Numbered from the stretch's first letter, positions 23,461 through 34,929 are shown. The stretch is 64,000 bases of DNA from Primula veris (GCA_963682055.1 OY821747.1:30998126-31062125); one strand, 5' to 3'. A program made the numbers and translations. Notes: a model not told the origin generated them from the letters alone.

Positions 23461-24083
23461 GTGTGGTTGGACCTATCACTCCTTGGAATTACCCTATGTT
23501 GATGGCTCCTTCCCTAATGCTGGATGCTGGTGTTTTATATATTCTGTCGGAATTAAGACCAGAAGATGGTGCTCCTTTGGTTCACATCCTCATGTTGACA
23601 AGGTTGCATTCACCGGAAGCATTGCCACTGGATGCAAAATCTTGACCGCTGCTGCTCTGATTGTCAAGCCAGTCACACTCGTGCTTGGAGGGAAAAACCC
23701 CATTGAGGTGGTGTTTGACGACTTCGGCTCGATGAAGCTGTTGAATGGGTTACTTTTGGCTGCTTCTGGACCAATGGTCAGATAGAAGCTACCTCTCGCC
23801 TTTTAGTGTATGAAAGCATTGCACGGGATTTTTGGATAAGCCAGTTAAATGGACCAATATCGAATTTCAGACCCCATTGAAAAAGGGATATTTTGTTGAA
23901 CTAGACATTATATCCAATGTCACAACCTACAAGTCCAAGCGGATTTCGAATGAGACATATTTGAACCTGTTCTCTGTATTAAAACATTTAGCTCCCAAGA
24001 GTAAGCCATTGATTTGGCTAAATGCAGTTGTGATATCTAAAAATTTGGAGAGGTGTGACTTGATATCCAAAAATTATAGCTAA
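23461..24083 (+). pseudogene. ALDH10 pseudogene, copy B
   Basis: Shifting plus frames follow the ALDH10 sequence in order: [14 protein letters not shown] (family VGLITPWNYPLLMA), [34 protein letters not shown], then [44 protein letters not shown] and AVVISKNLERCDLISKNY. The catalytic Cys region (normally just after GQI) is disrupted. At least four frame changes and two internal deletions are needed. The exons are joined without introns. ALDH10 enzymes oxidise aminoaldehydes or betaine aldehyde; this copy cannot. Confidence 0.85.
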
Positions 24084-24575
24084 ATTACCAAGCTAGAGTG
24101 CTAGACCTGTACCACCAATACTACAAACTTTCTACTAACCCAACAGACATCAAAACAAGACTGACCATTTACTTAAAGCTTGAAGTCTCAACCTTTTTCT
24201 AAAGTTGCAATATTCAACAAACTGCCCTCGCTGTTATCGAATTCCTTAATTTGAAACAAATTTGTCTAACTAAATAATATTTAGGTAAATATCCAAAAGT
24301 TAGCCCGATTGACAAACAAAGCTGATATCTTTTAATACCGAAGGGAGATCAACCCAATACTAACTAAATATTAATTACAGTTTCAGCCTCAACCAAACTA
24401 TGATTGCAAGCTAAATCATTTTGATGCACTCAGATATCTAATTTTCTCCTAATCTTTTCGAATTCCAAATTCCGAGCAAATTCATGTAGACAAAATAATA
24501 TATCAGGTAAATAACCAACAATTTACAGGATAGTTCACCTAAGGCATTCAAATTTAAAGTCTATGCACAAGAATA
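24078..24575. repeat. Direct repeat, copy 1 (~490 bp)
   Basis: Paired with 25305-25792. Shared blocks include 'ctttttctaaagttgcaatattcaacaa', 'gattccgagcaaattcatgtagacaaaataatatatcaggtaaataa' and 'caacaatttacaggatag'. No coding frame. Confidence 0.8.
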
Positions 24576-25304
24576 TGTTGGGTACTACCAGGCATTTAAG
24601 AGTATGTTGGAATATCAGTCTTCAAGAATGTACTACCAGGCAACAAAATCCTTGCTAATAGTATTAAATAACCTAAACATAAATTATATATATATAGGGG
24701 AAAAAAACATAAACATACGATGTCGGCTTATAGATGAAAATGGATGGTCACTGCCCTCCTAATATGAACAAATTACATGTACCAAATGCCCGCAACCAAA
24801 AGAAAAGCTATTATAAGGTTTCTCTAAAATTCAAAGCAAATTCATCTAAAAGAAAATAAATATTAGCTCCAAAAGAGAAAGATGATCAAAGCTACAGTTT
24901 TGAAAGACCAACAGATATCACACCCAAACTTATGCAGTGATTCTAAGTTCTGAAGTCCTAATCAAACCCAAAAAAGCAAAAGCAAGCTTATTATACTTTA
25001 CCTCTGCAAATATAAAGAAATTAAAGTATAACTGTCGGTCGAATTTCAGAAACAAATTAATCTAACCAAAGTATAATAATGGCCACTAGCTACAATAAAC
25101 AAGATGCACTAACAAGTCTACTTTATTTTAATAGCTAGAGTGAAATTAAACACAAATTTATACAGTAAATTAGAGTGTCAAGTCTAGCCAAATCCAATAC
25201 CAAAGCTATTATACATATAACTCACACCTTTCCAAATTCGACAAATTTTACATTGCCCACTCGACTCCCAAAATCCAAGTAATTTTATCTTTAACGAAAT
25301 TAAT
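24576..25304. repeat. Spacer with weak periodic similarity to the flanking repeat
   Basis: The 'aaagctattataNNNtt' motif recurs at roughly 200-250-bp steps (24806, 24985, 25203), as in the flanking copies. This suggests an old tandem array with a long period. Nothing coding. Confidence 0.4.
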
Positions 25305-25792
25305 CATAGCTAAGTTACCAAACTAGACCTGGACTACCGATACTACAAACTTTATACTAATTCAACAGTTATCAAAACAAGACTGACCAGTAACCTAAAG
25401 CTTTCTTAACCTTTTTCTAAAGTTGCAATATTCAACAATGTCCCTCGTCGTAATCGAATTCCCTACTTTGAAACAGATTCGTCTAACGAAATAAAATTTA
25501 GGTAGATATATTAGCCCGATAGACAAACATAAAGCTATTATCTTTTAATACCTAACGGAGATCAAACCAGAACTAATTCAATAATTAATTAAATACAGTT
25601 TCAACCTCAACCAAACCATAATTCCAAGCTAAATCATCTTGATGTACTCAGATATCTGATTTTCACCTAATCTTTTCGAAGTCCAGATTCCGAGCAAATT
25701 CATGTAGACAAAATAATATATCAGGTAAATAATCAACAATTTACAGGATAGACCACCTAAGGCATTCGAATTTAAAGTTTATTCTCAAGAAT
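25305..25792. repeat. Direct repeat, copy 2 (~490 bp)
   Basis: Second copy of the block at 24078-24575, same orientation, mostly alignable without large gaps. Confidence 0.8.
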
Positions 25793-27820
25793 AATTTCTG
25801 GTTCGTGAAAGCGCAACATGTGATTTATGATTTTTGTTGTTGTTTCGACTTGTTATTAAAAGAATTCTCTCTTCTCGTCCACTTATGGAGTTAGAATTGA
25901 TGCGAAATGCTCTAAATTTATTGAATTGTTGTTGCTATGAGTTTCTGTTTACAAAAGATATTTTACCTATACAGTCATGTCTTTAGTGTTTGATAATTGG
26001 CTTAAAAAAGGCTGATTTCATAATCATAAAGAAATATACTCACTAATTATGAAGGAGGAGTTTAATTTAACTAATCAAATCAGGTGGGAAAGATTAATGT
26101 TATTCCAAGCCCTTCAATAATACTCAATCATGATGAATGCTCCTCTTCAACAAGAAATTAAAATATCAGTTTCTTTTGGCACCATTTCGAATAAACTATG
26201 ATGATAAACAATTACATAAGAAAACTTTAAATTGAACTAGTTCACCGACATCGTTTCATGAGTTTTTTGTGAAAACGAGTCCACTCCATGATTGTTATAT
26301 TATTAATAAAAAGGGTTTCACAATCTTTGTCCCCTAGTTTTGTATCTTATTAGTATTATGTACTGGAATTTTCTCTGAACTTGACTCATTCAAGTCCAAA
26401 TTATTTAACTTATCAAGGACATCATCCTTGGAAGTGATTCAGGATTTATATTTGATGTACCATGCCTCTAATAGTTATAAGTGCATTAGTTAGAGTGAAA
26501 GTATAAATTCAGCATGACAAAGAAAAAAATATGGATTCTATGCGGAAACGATAATGGAGACCTGAACTGAAGTGTTGTTTCAATGTTTTTTTTAAAAAGA
26601 AGAAACAAAAGGAAAAGATTTGGATGCAAGTTATTCATAGATTACGAGACGGCATGATCTTTCGTATGGTCTGATATAGTCTCTCAAGTTATTTCCACTC
26701 CGTAATATGTTTAGTTTGATGGTGATGATGATACGCTTAAACTTTTCATTATCAAATTAGAAGTAAAAAGCCAAAAACATAAACTTTATATGGAATAAGT
26801 TAATTTGATTTCATGTTCTGTATCTGGCTGTTGTCTTTTCTAAATCACGTTTTTCTCTCCATTCGTTAGATGCTTAGAACTTGAAAGAGTGGCATCTATT
26901 AAAAATACTGATGTATGAGTTAAATAAAGAATAACCTTATTCAGATTCTATATCTTGTCACGAAAGAGACCGATTCTGATTCCGCATTATGTTGCTACAA
27001 GTAAAATAAACTGCCAAACGATCTAGAGTAAAGAGTTGATATAGTGAAAACTCATTACAGCGACGGAGAAAGTGGGCGACTACCATTTCAATTTTCATTC
27101 GATGGACGAGATGAAACTATTAAAAACTGTATTTCCGCCTCAACGGTTAAATTAAAAGTCACCAGCCTGAGGTCTTATCTCAGCTGCTGCAGTGATTTTT
27201 CATCACACCGAATCCTACTTGATTTAGAGAGACAACCAGAGTAATCCTTCGGGCGAAATAGTCCGACCCAAATGTCTGAGTTACTCTTCAGAAATTTCGA
27301 CACAAAATTTGTTAATCTTGAGGAATAAAATGCATTAAAATACCTATAACAGAAAGTCAGAAACCATTCACAAAGTTTTAATCATATTATTAATCCGCCG
27401 ACAGATTTAATTGCCCCAGTCTAAGAAAACTTAGTGGAACATGTGAAATAAAGCATAATGCAAAGGAATTTATGGTGTCTAATGTCTTTAGTCTAAAGTC
27501 TTTAAAAGCCAATTGCATTACAAAACAGTCTAAAGTCTAATAATCCATATTATACCTACCACAAATTAAAAAAAAAACGTGGTCACCACCATACACATAC
27601 ATATAACATCAAACAACTGTTATCAAGTAGATAAAAACCACTAGCACCACTAAAAAGTGGGCACAAGTTTATGCATAATTGTGATAGCAACTTCTCAAAA
27701 TAATAGTGGGGGGAAATGAATAAGATACTTCATTATTTGACATGTTACTAATATACATACATTACATAATAATAATAAATAATAAATCCTCTAAAATCAA
27801 AAAATTAAAAAAACAAAAAA
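25793..27820. other. Intergenic region without recognised gene
   Basis: Downstream of the GT47 stop on the minus strand. The only open frame (plus, 27044-27244, 66 codons) matches no family and has no supporting splice context. The ~130 bp after the stop at 27821 presumably hold the GT47 3' UTR. Confidence 0.4.
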
Positions 27821-29986
27821 TCAATTTCTAAGCCCAAGTCTACCACTCTCCATATGGTCCCTAAACTTTGTAAAAATACCATCTATAGCCACATCAAAGG
27901 CATCCCTAGTATTCTCCAACCCTTCATTAGGCTTTGCATAAATAAACCTAGGAATATATTCTATCACTTTTTCCCTCATTTTTTCCAATTTTTGCCTATC
28001 ATAACCTTCCAACACTCTCCTAATTGACTTCCCACTCCTCACCTCTTTTCTATCGATGAAAACCGAATAACTCTCGGGTTCATCAGGTACGAACCACTCA
28101 TACTGCTCGTATGCGGTCCGATTCCAAAAGAAAACCGGTATTGAACCCGCCATCATACAGTCGAAAACCGACCTACGAGTGTACCCGTCCCCCCTTGGCT
28201 GCAAACAGAAATCCGAATTTAAAAATGCCGACATGATCGCTGTTGTCCCGTCCAAGCAATTCTCCCGCGTGCAGTCCACGTGGCGACAAACATCCTTATT
28301 GTCCCGACACTGACTTTCCAAGATCGACCTGAAATAGGGAATGAACTACTATTAAGCTAAATGAACAAAAAAACAAATCTGCGTTCCAATATACGAGCCC
28401 ACCACCGCAAAACGAACTTAAGACACGTTTTTTACACTCTCTTTCCATTTTACCACTAAACAAAAAAGTAAGGGCAATTTTGTAATGTTGTAAAATATCC
28501 GTTTCTAATAAAGTGGACAAATAAAATGGAACAACCCAAAATATCATACTCGAGACTCGACCTATAAATACGGGCGGAGGGACTGTTTTAGAATGTATTT
28601 TATAAAAAAAAATACCGATTATACAGTTTAAGCACTCCCTAAATTATTAAAAAAAACAGCTCGAATTCCGCCACTGACCTGAAATCGTTCTTGATAGTCT
28701 TCCTCGCCCCACCAACATAAGAAAACATCTTCCCCCGCTGCCTGGTCCGAACAAACTCCTGCCACTCCGCCACATCAGCATCCGACCTCGGATGAAAAAT
28801 CGTCGGGTAAGGAACAGCCACCTCCAGCCCATCCCACGGATTCTTCTCCACTGACAACCTAATAACATTCCTCATCCCTTCCATGTGCAAGAAACTCGAC
28901 CCCCACTCGCTCACCGACTCGGGTTTTCTTCTAAAATCCCAAGTCAGCCGTCCCAGCATAATAAAATGGTCCGACCCGTTCGACCTCTTAAACCCGTCTT
29001 GACGCGCAACCCACTCCAGGGCCTCCTCGGCAATCCGGTCCTTGGTGACCGCTGTCCGATTATCCCATAAGAAGTTTCCCACCGCCAACCCTACGTAGAA
29101 AGGGATGTAGTACGCGGAAGCTGATAGGGGATCCAAACTCCGACACCTGCACAGTTAAATTGAGAGATCTTCTTATAAAATTCCAAAATCCATTCAATCC
29201 GTTCGTTGTAATTCTCAATGCAATACCCCAGTGTATATATCAATGGTCATAAAAAAAAATTCGAGTGTCAAATCATCGTTTTTAATATATCTTAGTTAAA
29301 ATAGATGATCAAAATTTTTAAAAATCATTATTTTCTGAATTCGGGGTAAACTAAATAAATTGAGCGAAATAAAAAACCGGGTTCCTCAAAATTAACGTAA
29401 ACTACTAAACTAGGTGAAATAAAAAAAAACACGTGGTGCGAAAGGCCCAAATCATCGTTTTTTAACGCATTTCAGTAAAAACACATGGTTCAAAAATTAT
29501 TTTTAAAAAAAAAACATTATTTCCCAAAATGGTATGTACCTAGCTTTCGCTTTCACCGTACCTGTGTTTGAGCATTTTGTGATGGTAAATGACTTCGCCC
29601 CAGTAGTGGTCGGTCCAGTACCACGCAGGCAGCACGGTCTCCGGGACCACCCCCTTCAGCTCCTTCGCAGACGGTCCCAAACCATCGTTTGCGTTCGCGA
29701 CACATTTGGAGTGCCACGGGTCGAGTTCCTCGCAATTGTTTTTCAGATCCGTATTAAACTTGTCCGGAAGGTCGTAAACAAAAATGCGCCTGTTGTGGCA
29801 CGGGTCCGGTAACGATGATGATATGGCAACATTGGTATCGAGTCGGGGTGGGGGAGATGACGTGGCATTGTGAGGTCGGGTAAAGAAGATTACGAGAAGG
29901 ATTTGGAAAAGGATGATTAATAAGAGGAGAAAACGATGCGGGCTAAATCGGGATTTTGCGGGTTCAGATAAGGGACGGAGAAACAT
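27821..29986 (-). CDS. MUR3-like GT47 glycosyltransferase (probable xyloglucan galactosyltransferase)
   Basis: Three exons on the minus strand: 29986-29562, 29146-28679 and 28328-27821, all junctions AG|GT...AG|G with phase 2, giving 466 residues. It is a type II Golgi membrane protein: short basic N-terminus (MFLRPLSEPAKSRF), a hydrophobic anchor at about residues 20-36, a Ser/Pro stem, then the exostosin-like GT47 domain starting at 'RRIFVYDLPDKFN'. Family landmarks include YHHKMLKHRCRSLDP (rejoined across intron 1), AYYIPFYVGLAVG, the GRLTWDF and SYVGGARK blocks, and in exon 3 LQPRGDGYTRRSVFDCMMAG followed by SIPVFF. Relatives (MUR3, XLT2, GT11-GT20) add galactose or a similar sugar to xyloglucan side chains. 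Which sugar and position this one uses cannot be read from sequence. Length and motifs suggest it is functional. Confidence 0.9.
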
Positions 29987-30038
29987 GGTCGACGAACATT
30001 TATGGATGGAATATATTTTAATTATATTAAAATTATGG

Positions 30039-30045
30039 ATTTATA
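30039..30045 (-). promoter_or_regulatory. TATA-like box of GT47 gene
   Basis: The minus strand reads TATAAAT about 55 bp upstream of the ATG (29986). It is followed upstream by (TA)n and (CT)n runs at 30059-30100, the kind of CT-rich tract common in plant core promoters. Position is plausible but the start site is unknown. Confidence 0.45.
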
Positions 30046-30058
30046 TGTATAATGTATG

Positions 30059-30102
30059 TATATATATATATAGAGAGAGAGAGAGAGTGAGAGAGAAAGG
30101 TT
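30059..30102. repeat. TA and GA microsatellite
   Basis: (TA)n then (GA)n in the GT47 upstream region. Confidence 0.9.
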
Positions 30103-30218
30103 TGGGGGATGATATAGAAAGATGGAAATCTCAAAGTACTGTGGTGCAAGAATGTTTAGTTGGTAGGCCAGATAAAAATAAAGTATTATTTCAATACTAT
30201 TCCTATGGTTGTATTCCG

Positions 30219-30470
30219 TCTGTTTCGTTTCGGTTTTTAACAAAACCGATTTCGAAATCGAGCATATTTTTCGGTTTCGGTCTTTTTATTTTTTAGATCG
30301 AATCGGACCGGTTTTTTTGGGTCCAGTTTCGGTTTTTTCAGTTATTTTCGGTCTTTTTCGGTTCAGTTTTATTGAAAACCGAAACCGATCCGGAAATTTT
30401 TCGGTTTCGGTTTTTTTTCGGTTCGGTTATCGGTCCGATTCGGTTTTTTCGGTTTTTCGCTCAGTCCTAA
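30219..30470. mobile_element. Fragment of CGGTTT-rich (hAT-like) element
   Basis: Dense in 'TTTCGGTTT' and 'AAAACCGAAACCG' motifs and closely like the left arm of the inverted-repeat element at 59337-60061 (shared 'TTTCGGTCTTTTTATTTTTT' and 'GGACCGGTTTTTTT'). Only one arm is clear. Such subterminal motifs occur in plant hAT elements. Confidence 0.55.
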
Positions 30471-30544
30471 CTTTTCCCGTCCCGAAACAATTGTTATGTA
30501 TTTTTTTTATACGTGTCAAAATAAGGGTTCGTTTTTATTTTTAA

Positions 30545-30745
30545 ATAAATTTTCTCTTTTTAATTTTTTTTAGAAAAACTTTTTATTAGTTTAAACATAA
30601 CAATATTATACTCAAAATCTCACATTATAATTAAAAAATAGTTTTTGTTTGGAAATTTTGATTTTTTAATGTTTTTTTTGTTGAGTTTTTACCGAAATTG
30701 TTTCAAATACTTAAAAAAAACACAATTTTCGAAACATGACAGAGT
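30545..30745. repeat. Interspersed AT-rich repeat
   Basis: Shares 'atagtttttgtttggaaattt', 'gttgagtttttaccgaaattgtttcaaatactta' and 'ttttcgaaacatgaca' with 49575-49790 and 49990-50175. Non-coding. Confidence 0.6.
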
Positions 30746-30889
30746 AGTTATTTTATTTTTTTATGTAAAGAAATTACTAACATTTCAATAGTTGAGAAAT
30801 ATATGGGGAAAAAGTTGTTTAGTGTGTTGTACTTTCAATTTTTATCAATTTAGTATTTAAGTTTTATTTTTAATAATTTGGGTCCCAAT

Positions 30890-30975
30890 TTAGTATTTGG
30901 GATTGGGTTTGATGGGTTCAGACAAGCGACGGAGAAACATTGCCGACAAACATTTATAGGTGGAATATATTATAT
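30890..30975 (-). pseudogene. Duplicated start region of the GT47 gene
   Basis: The segment 'gggttcagacaagcgacggagaaacattgccgacaaacattta' closely matches 29959-30003 at the GT47 start. On the minus strand it encodes MFLRRLSEPIKPNP and then a stop; the intact gene begins MFLRPLSEPAKSRF. Only the 5' UTR and about 14 codons were copied. Confidence 0.75.
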
Positions 30976-31009
30976 ATATTTGATAGATTTACGGTGTAAT
31001 GTGCTATCA

Positions 31010-31760
31010 GTTTTTAACGATTTATTTATTGGAGTAGCAATTTTAATAATTGTGGTACGAATCTACGACATTTGTTATAATTGATGACTTAACGTTAAAG
31101 AAAATGATGATATTACACTCACGTTAATTATCACATGTTGAGCAATTATGTCAACATCCGTCAAAAATAGATCATCAAATGTGAGATATACCAACTGCAA
31201 TTTCATCAATTTATATTGTTAGTCCATTAATTGTATGAAATTTCATAGTTTGTTTTCTCAATTATTAAAAATTGAATCACAATATTTAAATCGTTAACCA
31301 CTAATAGTACAGTAGAATAAACATTTTTTTTTTTCCAATGTGTGTGTATGTATAGTGAATGTGATATAGAATGGTGTGTGACGGGATGATATAGGAAGAT
31401 TGGAAATATTGTTTTGTTTGGGGAAAATATGTTTAGTTTATTGTATTATCACTGATTAATCATTTAGTTATCACATTATCATTTTTTAACAATTTAGTTA
31501 CTGATTTACATGTTTTATCACAATTGAGGATATGATGTTAAACAAAATAACGGAGTTGCACTCACGTTATCTCACCTATCACATAGTGAGTGTAATTCTC
31601 TCAACATACGTCAAAAATAAATTCCAAAATATGAGATATAATTACCACAATTTCATCAATTTATTCTGTTAGGTTCTTAATTGGGTAAAAATTGATAGAA
31701 TGATACCTAAATTACTAAAATGGTAATCTGATACCTAAATTGTAAACCACTGTTAGTACA
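31010..31760. repeat. Tandem duplication upstream of GT47 (~470-bp step)
   Basis: 31010-31290 and 31480-31760 align ('ttaacgttaaagaaaatgatgatattacactcacgtta' with 'tgttaaacaaaataacggagttgcactcacgtta'; 'catcaatttatNNtgttag' in both). Together with the blocks at 30104, 31365, 31795 and 32055 this shows repeated copying of the GT47 upstream region. Confidence 0.7.
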
Positions 31761-32122
31761 GTACAGTTAACATATTTTTTTTGTGTGGTTTGTAATAGAA
31801 TGTTTAGTTGGTAGGGCATATAAAAATTAAATTATTTCATTAGTTTATAAATGTTAGTAGTATTTATTTAACTTTCTTTTTCCGAGGGACATCAAATAGA
31901 AACCAGAAAACGTTATATTTTTATTTTATTTTAAGAAATTAAGCGTAACCGTATATTGATAAGTAAAAAAGAGATTCACGGGTTGAGTGAGCAAACCAAC
32001 ACCAACTTCTTCCCGATTACAAAGAGATAATAAGAAGAAAAACAATTATGTTGTGGTGTTTGAGGGGATAATATAAAATGATTGGAAATCTTGGTGTGGT
32101 ACATATGTTTGGTTGGTAGGAC
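31761..32122. other. Further diverged copies of the GT47 upstream block
   Basis: 31790-31845 ('aatagaatgtttagttggtagggcatataaaaatt') and 32055-32122 ('tgaggggataatataaaatgattggaaatctt...gtttggttggtaggac') match 30104-30190 in the GT47 promoter. No gene. Confidence 0.6.
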
Positions 32123-32761
32123 TCAGTATTTTGACCCGATCCGACTCGACCCGGTGCGTGTTGGATAAAAGTGCAGGTTTAATTGGGTCGGATTGAATTG
32201 TGTTACTTTGCACTTTTGTGCTTGTGCAACTTAGAAATATAGTGAATAATAAAACACAACCCAATACACATCATTTCTCTCTCTAAGTACACAGAGACAT
32301 AGATACACACTTAGATATACCAATATGAGAGAAAGCTAATTATCAACGATAAAATATTAAAAGGGAGTCATTGTGTACTAGCTTTCTCTCTCTTTCTTTC
32401 TCTCTCTCTATATATATCCTTATTTTATTTTAACTTGTTATTTTTCTTTTTTTGTCAGTTTTTTTCCTTTTATTTTTTTGGGTATTGTTGTAAAGAATAA
32501 TTTAGATTATTATAAATTTTTACCAGGTAAATATGAAAATTTTAAAAAAAATAAGATTTTTAGGTTTTTCTAATATAGTTAAGTGGTTATTGTTAAATGT
32601 TTAATAATAGTTTGCACTTATTTAGCTTATCAAAAAAAATCCGGGTCAAACGGGTCGGGTATAAACGTGTCGGGTCGGGTTATGTGCGGATTGATGTGCG
32701 GATTGATGTGCGGGTTGAGTCGGGTCGGGTTTCGAGAAACCCGGCCCAACTGCCATCTCGA
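32123..32761. mobile_element. Non-autonomous hAT-like element with 8-bp target duplication
   Basis: Flanked by GGTAGGAC at 32115-32122 and 32762-32769. The sequence on both sides joins into the same promoter-derived block seen uninterrupted at 30164-30195 ('ggtaggccagataaaaat') and 31812, so the empty site is visible in the same window. Ends carry GGGTCGGGT/ACCCGACCC motifs in opposite orientation (32140-32160 and 32640-32740). It contains (CT)n and AT-rich filler and no transposase. Confidence 0.75.
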
Positions 32762-32769
32762 GGTAGGAC

Positions 32770-33439
32770 AGATAAAAAATATAGTATTTTAATAGTTTTT
32801 TTTTTCCTTTTTGGTCATTTTTTGTCATTTTTTTCAATAGTTCATAATAGATGGTATATAGCTGTTTTTTTCTAGAATCCGGGTCCTTTTCCAAGCCCGC
32901 TTTTGTTACTTTTCGTTACTGATATATTAAACTTTATCAGATTTAAAAAAAAAAAAAAAAGGTTTGCTGGTATTTAAAACAATTCGATGTATTTTTTAAT
33001 ATTTTCTTCTATGACTACTTTTCTCTTTTGATTTCCAGTAATAGACAAAAGAACTTTGGACTTTAACACAATGTACTATTATGCTATGATTTTGGGGCTT
33101 TTAATAAACCTTTTGTATCAAAATGACTTGCATGTAAAAAAAAAAAAACTCTTGTTTTTCTAAATTATCTGATATTAAATGTAAATAGCCTCTCAATTCT
33201 ATTTCTCGAATTTAGCTCTCTTTGAAAATCTTAAACCATCTTCTATATAAGTGGCCTCAAACAAAATCGAAATTCCTTCGAGACTCTCTCTCTCTAGCGG
33301 CGGTGGTGACTAAATATAACGTGTCCGCAACAGGGTTTCCCTAGTAGTTGGGTTTGCTTCAGATGAATATAGATTTGAGACCAAGGACTTGTTTTGTAAA
33401 TTAGACAAAGTTTGTTTCATTTTGATCACTGGACTTTTA
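32770..33439. other. AT-rich spacer
   Basis: Continuation of the split promoter-derived block (to about 32810), then AT-rich DNA with a poly(A) run at 32945-32961. A CT-rich stretch near 33282-33295 and the following 'ggcggtggtgac' look like a plant 5' UTR, but no convincing coding frame follows. Confidence 0.35.
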
Positions 33440-33860
33440 AATGAAATACCATAAGACTTAAACTAGTAGACACAACAAGATTTTTTCAAAACTTTTTAAT
33501 GATTTCTAAAAACCTATATAGAGTGTTTTAAAATAGACACATTATTTCAAATGAATATAGATTGTTTTAAAAAGATGACACAATTGTTTTTAAAATGACT
33601 CATATTATTTTAAAATGACTCACATTGTTAATAAAATCATTGAAACTATTTTACATAAAACACAAACTGTTTTTAAAATGACTTACACTATTTGCAAATG
33701 ACATAAATTGTTTTCAAATGATTATATAGGAATTGTTCTAAGGAGATATCTAGTGATTTTGTTATTTATATAGTTTTAGAAACTTTTAAACGACTCAGAC
33801 TGTTTTACTCTAGGATTATTGTCAAGTGGATTTTGTCGTTTTGACTGTTTTAGAACTGTT
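33440..33860. repeat. Diverged short tandem repeat
   Basis: Repeated 'TGTTTTTAAAATGACTCACAT'-like units of roughly 20-35 bp, e.g. 33580, 33603, 33668 and 33708. Imperfect and non-coding. Confidence 0.6.
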
Positions 33861-33879
33861 CTAAATATTTTCTTTGTGA

Positions 33880-34180
33880 TTTTCAAAGTTTTTTTTGGTC
33901 CTTTTGAACATTTTTGATTTTTCGGCTTTTCTCATCCTTCTTCATTTTTTTATACCGTTTTTTCATGTTCTCAACTTTTTAAAATCTTTTTTCAGCGCCT
34001 TTTCTTAATTTATTCAGACTTTCCCAGTTTTTCAATTTTCTTCTAATTTTTCCCTTGATTTTTTGATAATGTTTTCTTGTTATAACCATTTCTCAGGGTT
34101 TTATCGTGTTCTCACCTTTCTGGTTGCCTTTTTCAGATTTTTACGATTTTTTTCTGAATTTTTAACTATATATTTATTTA
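33880..34180. repeat. T-rich repeat related to 11945-12770
   Basis: Carries 'TTTTTTCATGTTCTCAACTTTTTAAAATCTTTTTTCAGCGCCTTTT', the diverged counterpart of 'TTTTTTCGGGTTCCCGACTTTTTAAAAGTTTTTTCAGCACTTTTTT'. As at the first locus it lies just downstream of a short tandem repeat in the same orientation. Confidence 0.65.
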
Positions 34181-34694
34181 TTTTTTATTTTTTTGCTAGT
34201 TTTAGAATTAGCCTAAAACTTAAATCATTTTAGAAGAGTAATCTAATTACCTTAATATAGTTTCAAAGTGAATGTTGTTTACATATGTTCAGCTCACTTT
34301 GTTAAGTGACCAAATTTTTTCCTTCTGAGTTTAAACTTTTTATTTATTATTTTTCTTAATTTTTTTGGGTTTCTTCAAACTTCTTCTTCTTTTTTGTCCC
34401 TTCGATTTTTTAAAAATAATTTTTTTGGGGGAATTATTGGCCTTTTTGTTAATTATGTGATTAATTTGTTTATTTTTGATTGCATAAGTAAAACTTAAAT
34501 AATTTTGAAAATGAATAGTAAATACTAACAAGATTTCTAAAAGGGAGGAGGAATTGAAAATCTGCCTTTTTGAAAATCAAAACAAAAGGTGGAATTGGAC
34601 AAGTTCGTTTGTCCTCAGTTTTTTAAGTCTACCACCATACGTCATGCAAGGTCGAGTACGATTCCATAATTTCGGCTGGTCAATATCACACGGT
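34181..34694. other. AT-rich spacer
   Basis: No gene or well-supported element; a T-rich patch at 34335-34440 may continue the repeat before it. Confidence 0.35.
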
Positions 34695-34864
34695 TAGGGA
34701 TGGAAATTTTTCGGGTTTTGACGTGAGCTGACCGATCCGCCACGGATCGAGTAAAAGTGCAACTTTATTTAAATCGGATCAGGTCGGATCAAATTGGGTA
34801 AAAGAACGACTTTGTACATGAATCGGATCGGGTTTTGGATGACCCGACGCAATTGACATCCCTA
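34695..34864. mobile_element. hAT MITE with TAGGGATG inverted ends
   Basis: 170 bp. The left end is TAGGGATGGAAAT, the right end ATTGACATCCCTA, an inverted pair typical of plant hAT elements. The 8-bp sequence CACACGGT precedes the left end (34687-34694) and occurs again at 34867-34874, two bases beyond the right end, so the target duplication is nearly adjacent. Subterminal 'GGATCGGGT/GACCCGAC' motifs are present. No coding capacity. Confidence 0.8.
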
Positions 34865-34929
34865 CACACACGGTCACACCTTCAAAATATAACTTATAAT
34901 CTTTTTTTTTAATCCCTCATTTGAAGGTA

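Larger units (their letters stand above)
21085..24085. repeat. Segmental duplication, copy B
   Basis: Direct partner of 14090-18960, about 7 kb downstream and shorter because the copy A insertions are absent. It carries the same order: anonymous flank, HOS15 fragments (minus), ALDH10 fragment (plus). Homology ends soon after 24060. Confidence 0.85.

Noticed and set aside
28296..28547. Minus frame between GT47 exons
   Set aside because: It is intron 2 read through into exon 3 sequence in another frame; the GT-AG join explains the locus.
28639..29070. Alternative frames over GT47 exon 2
   Set aside because: Shadows of the real coding frame in a GC-richer exon.
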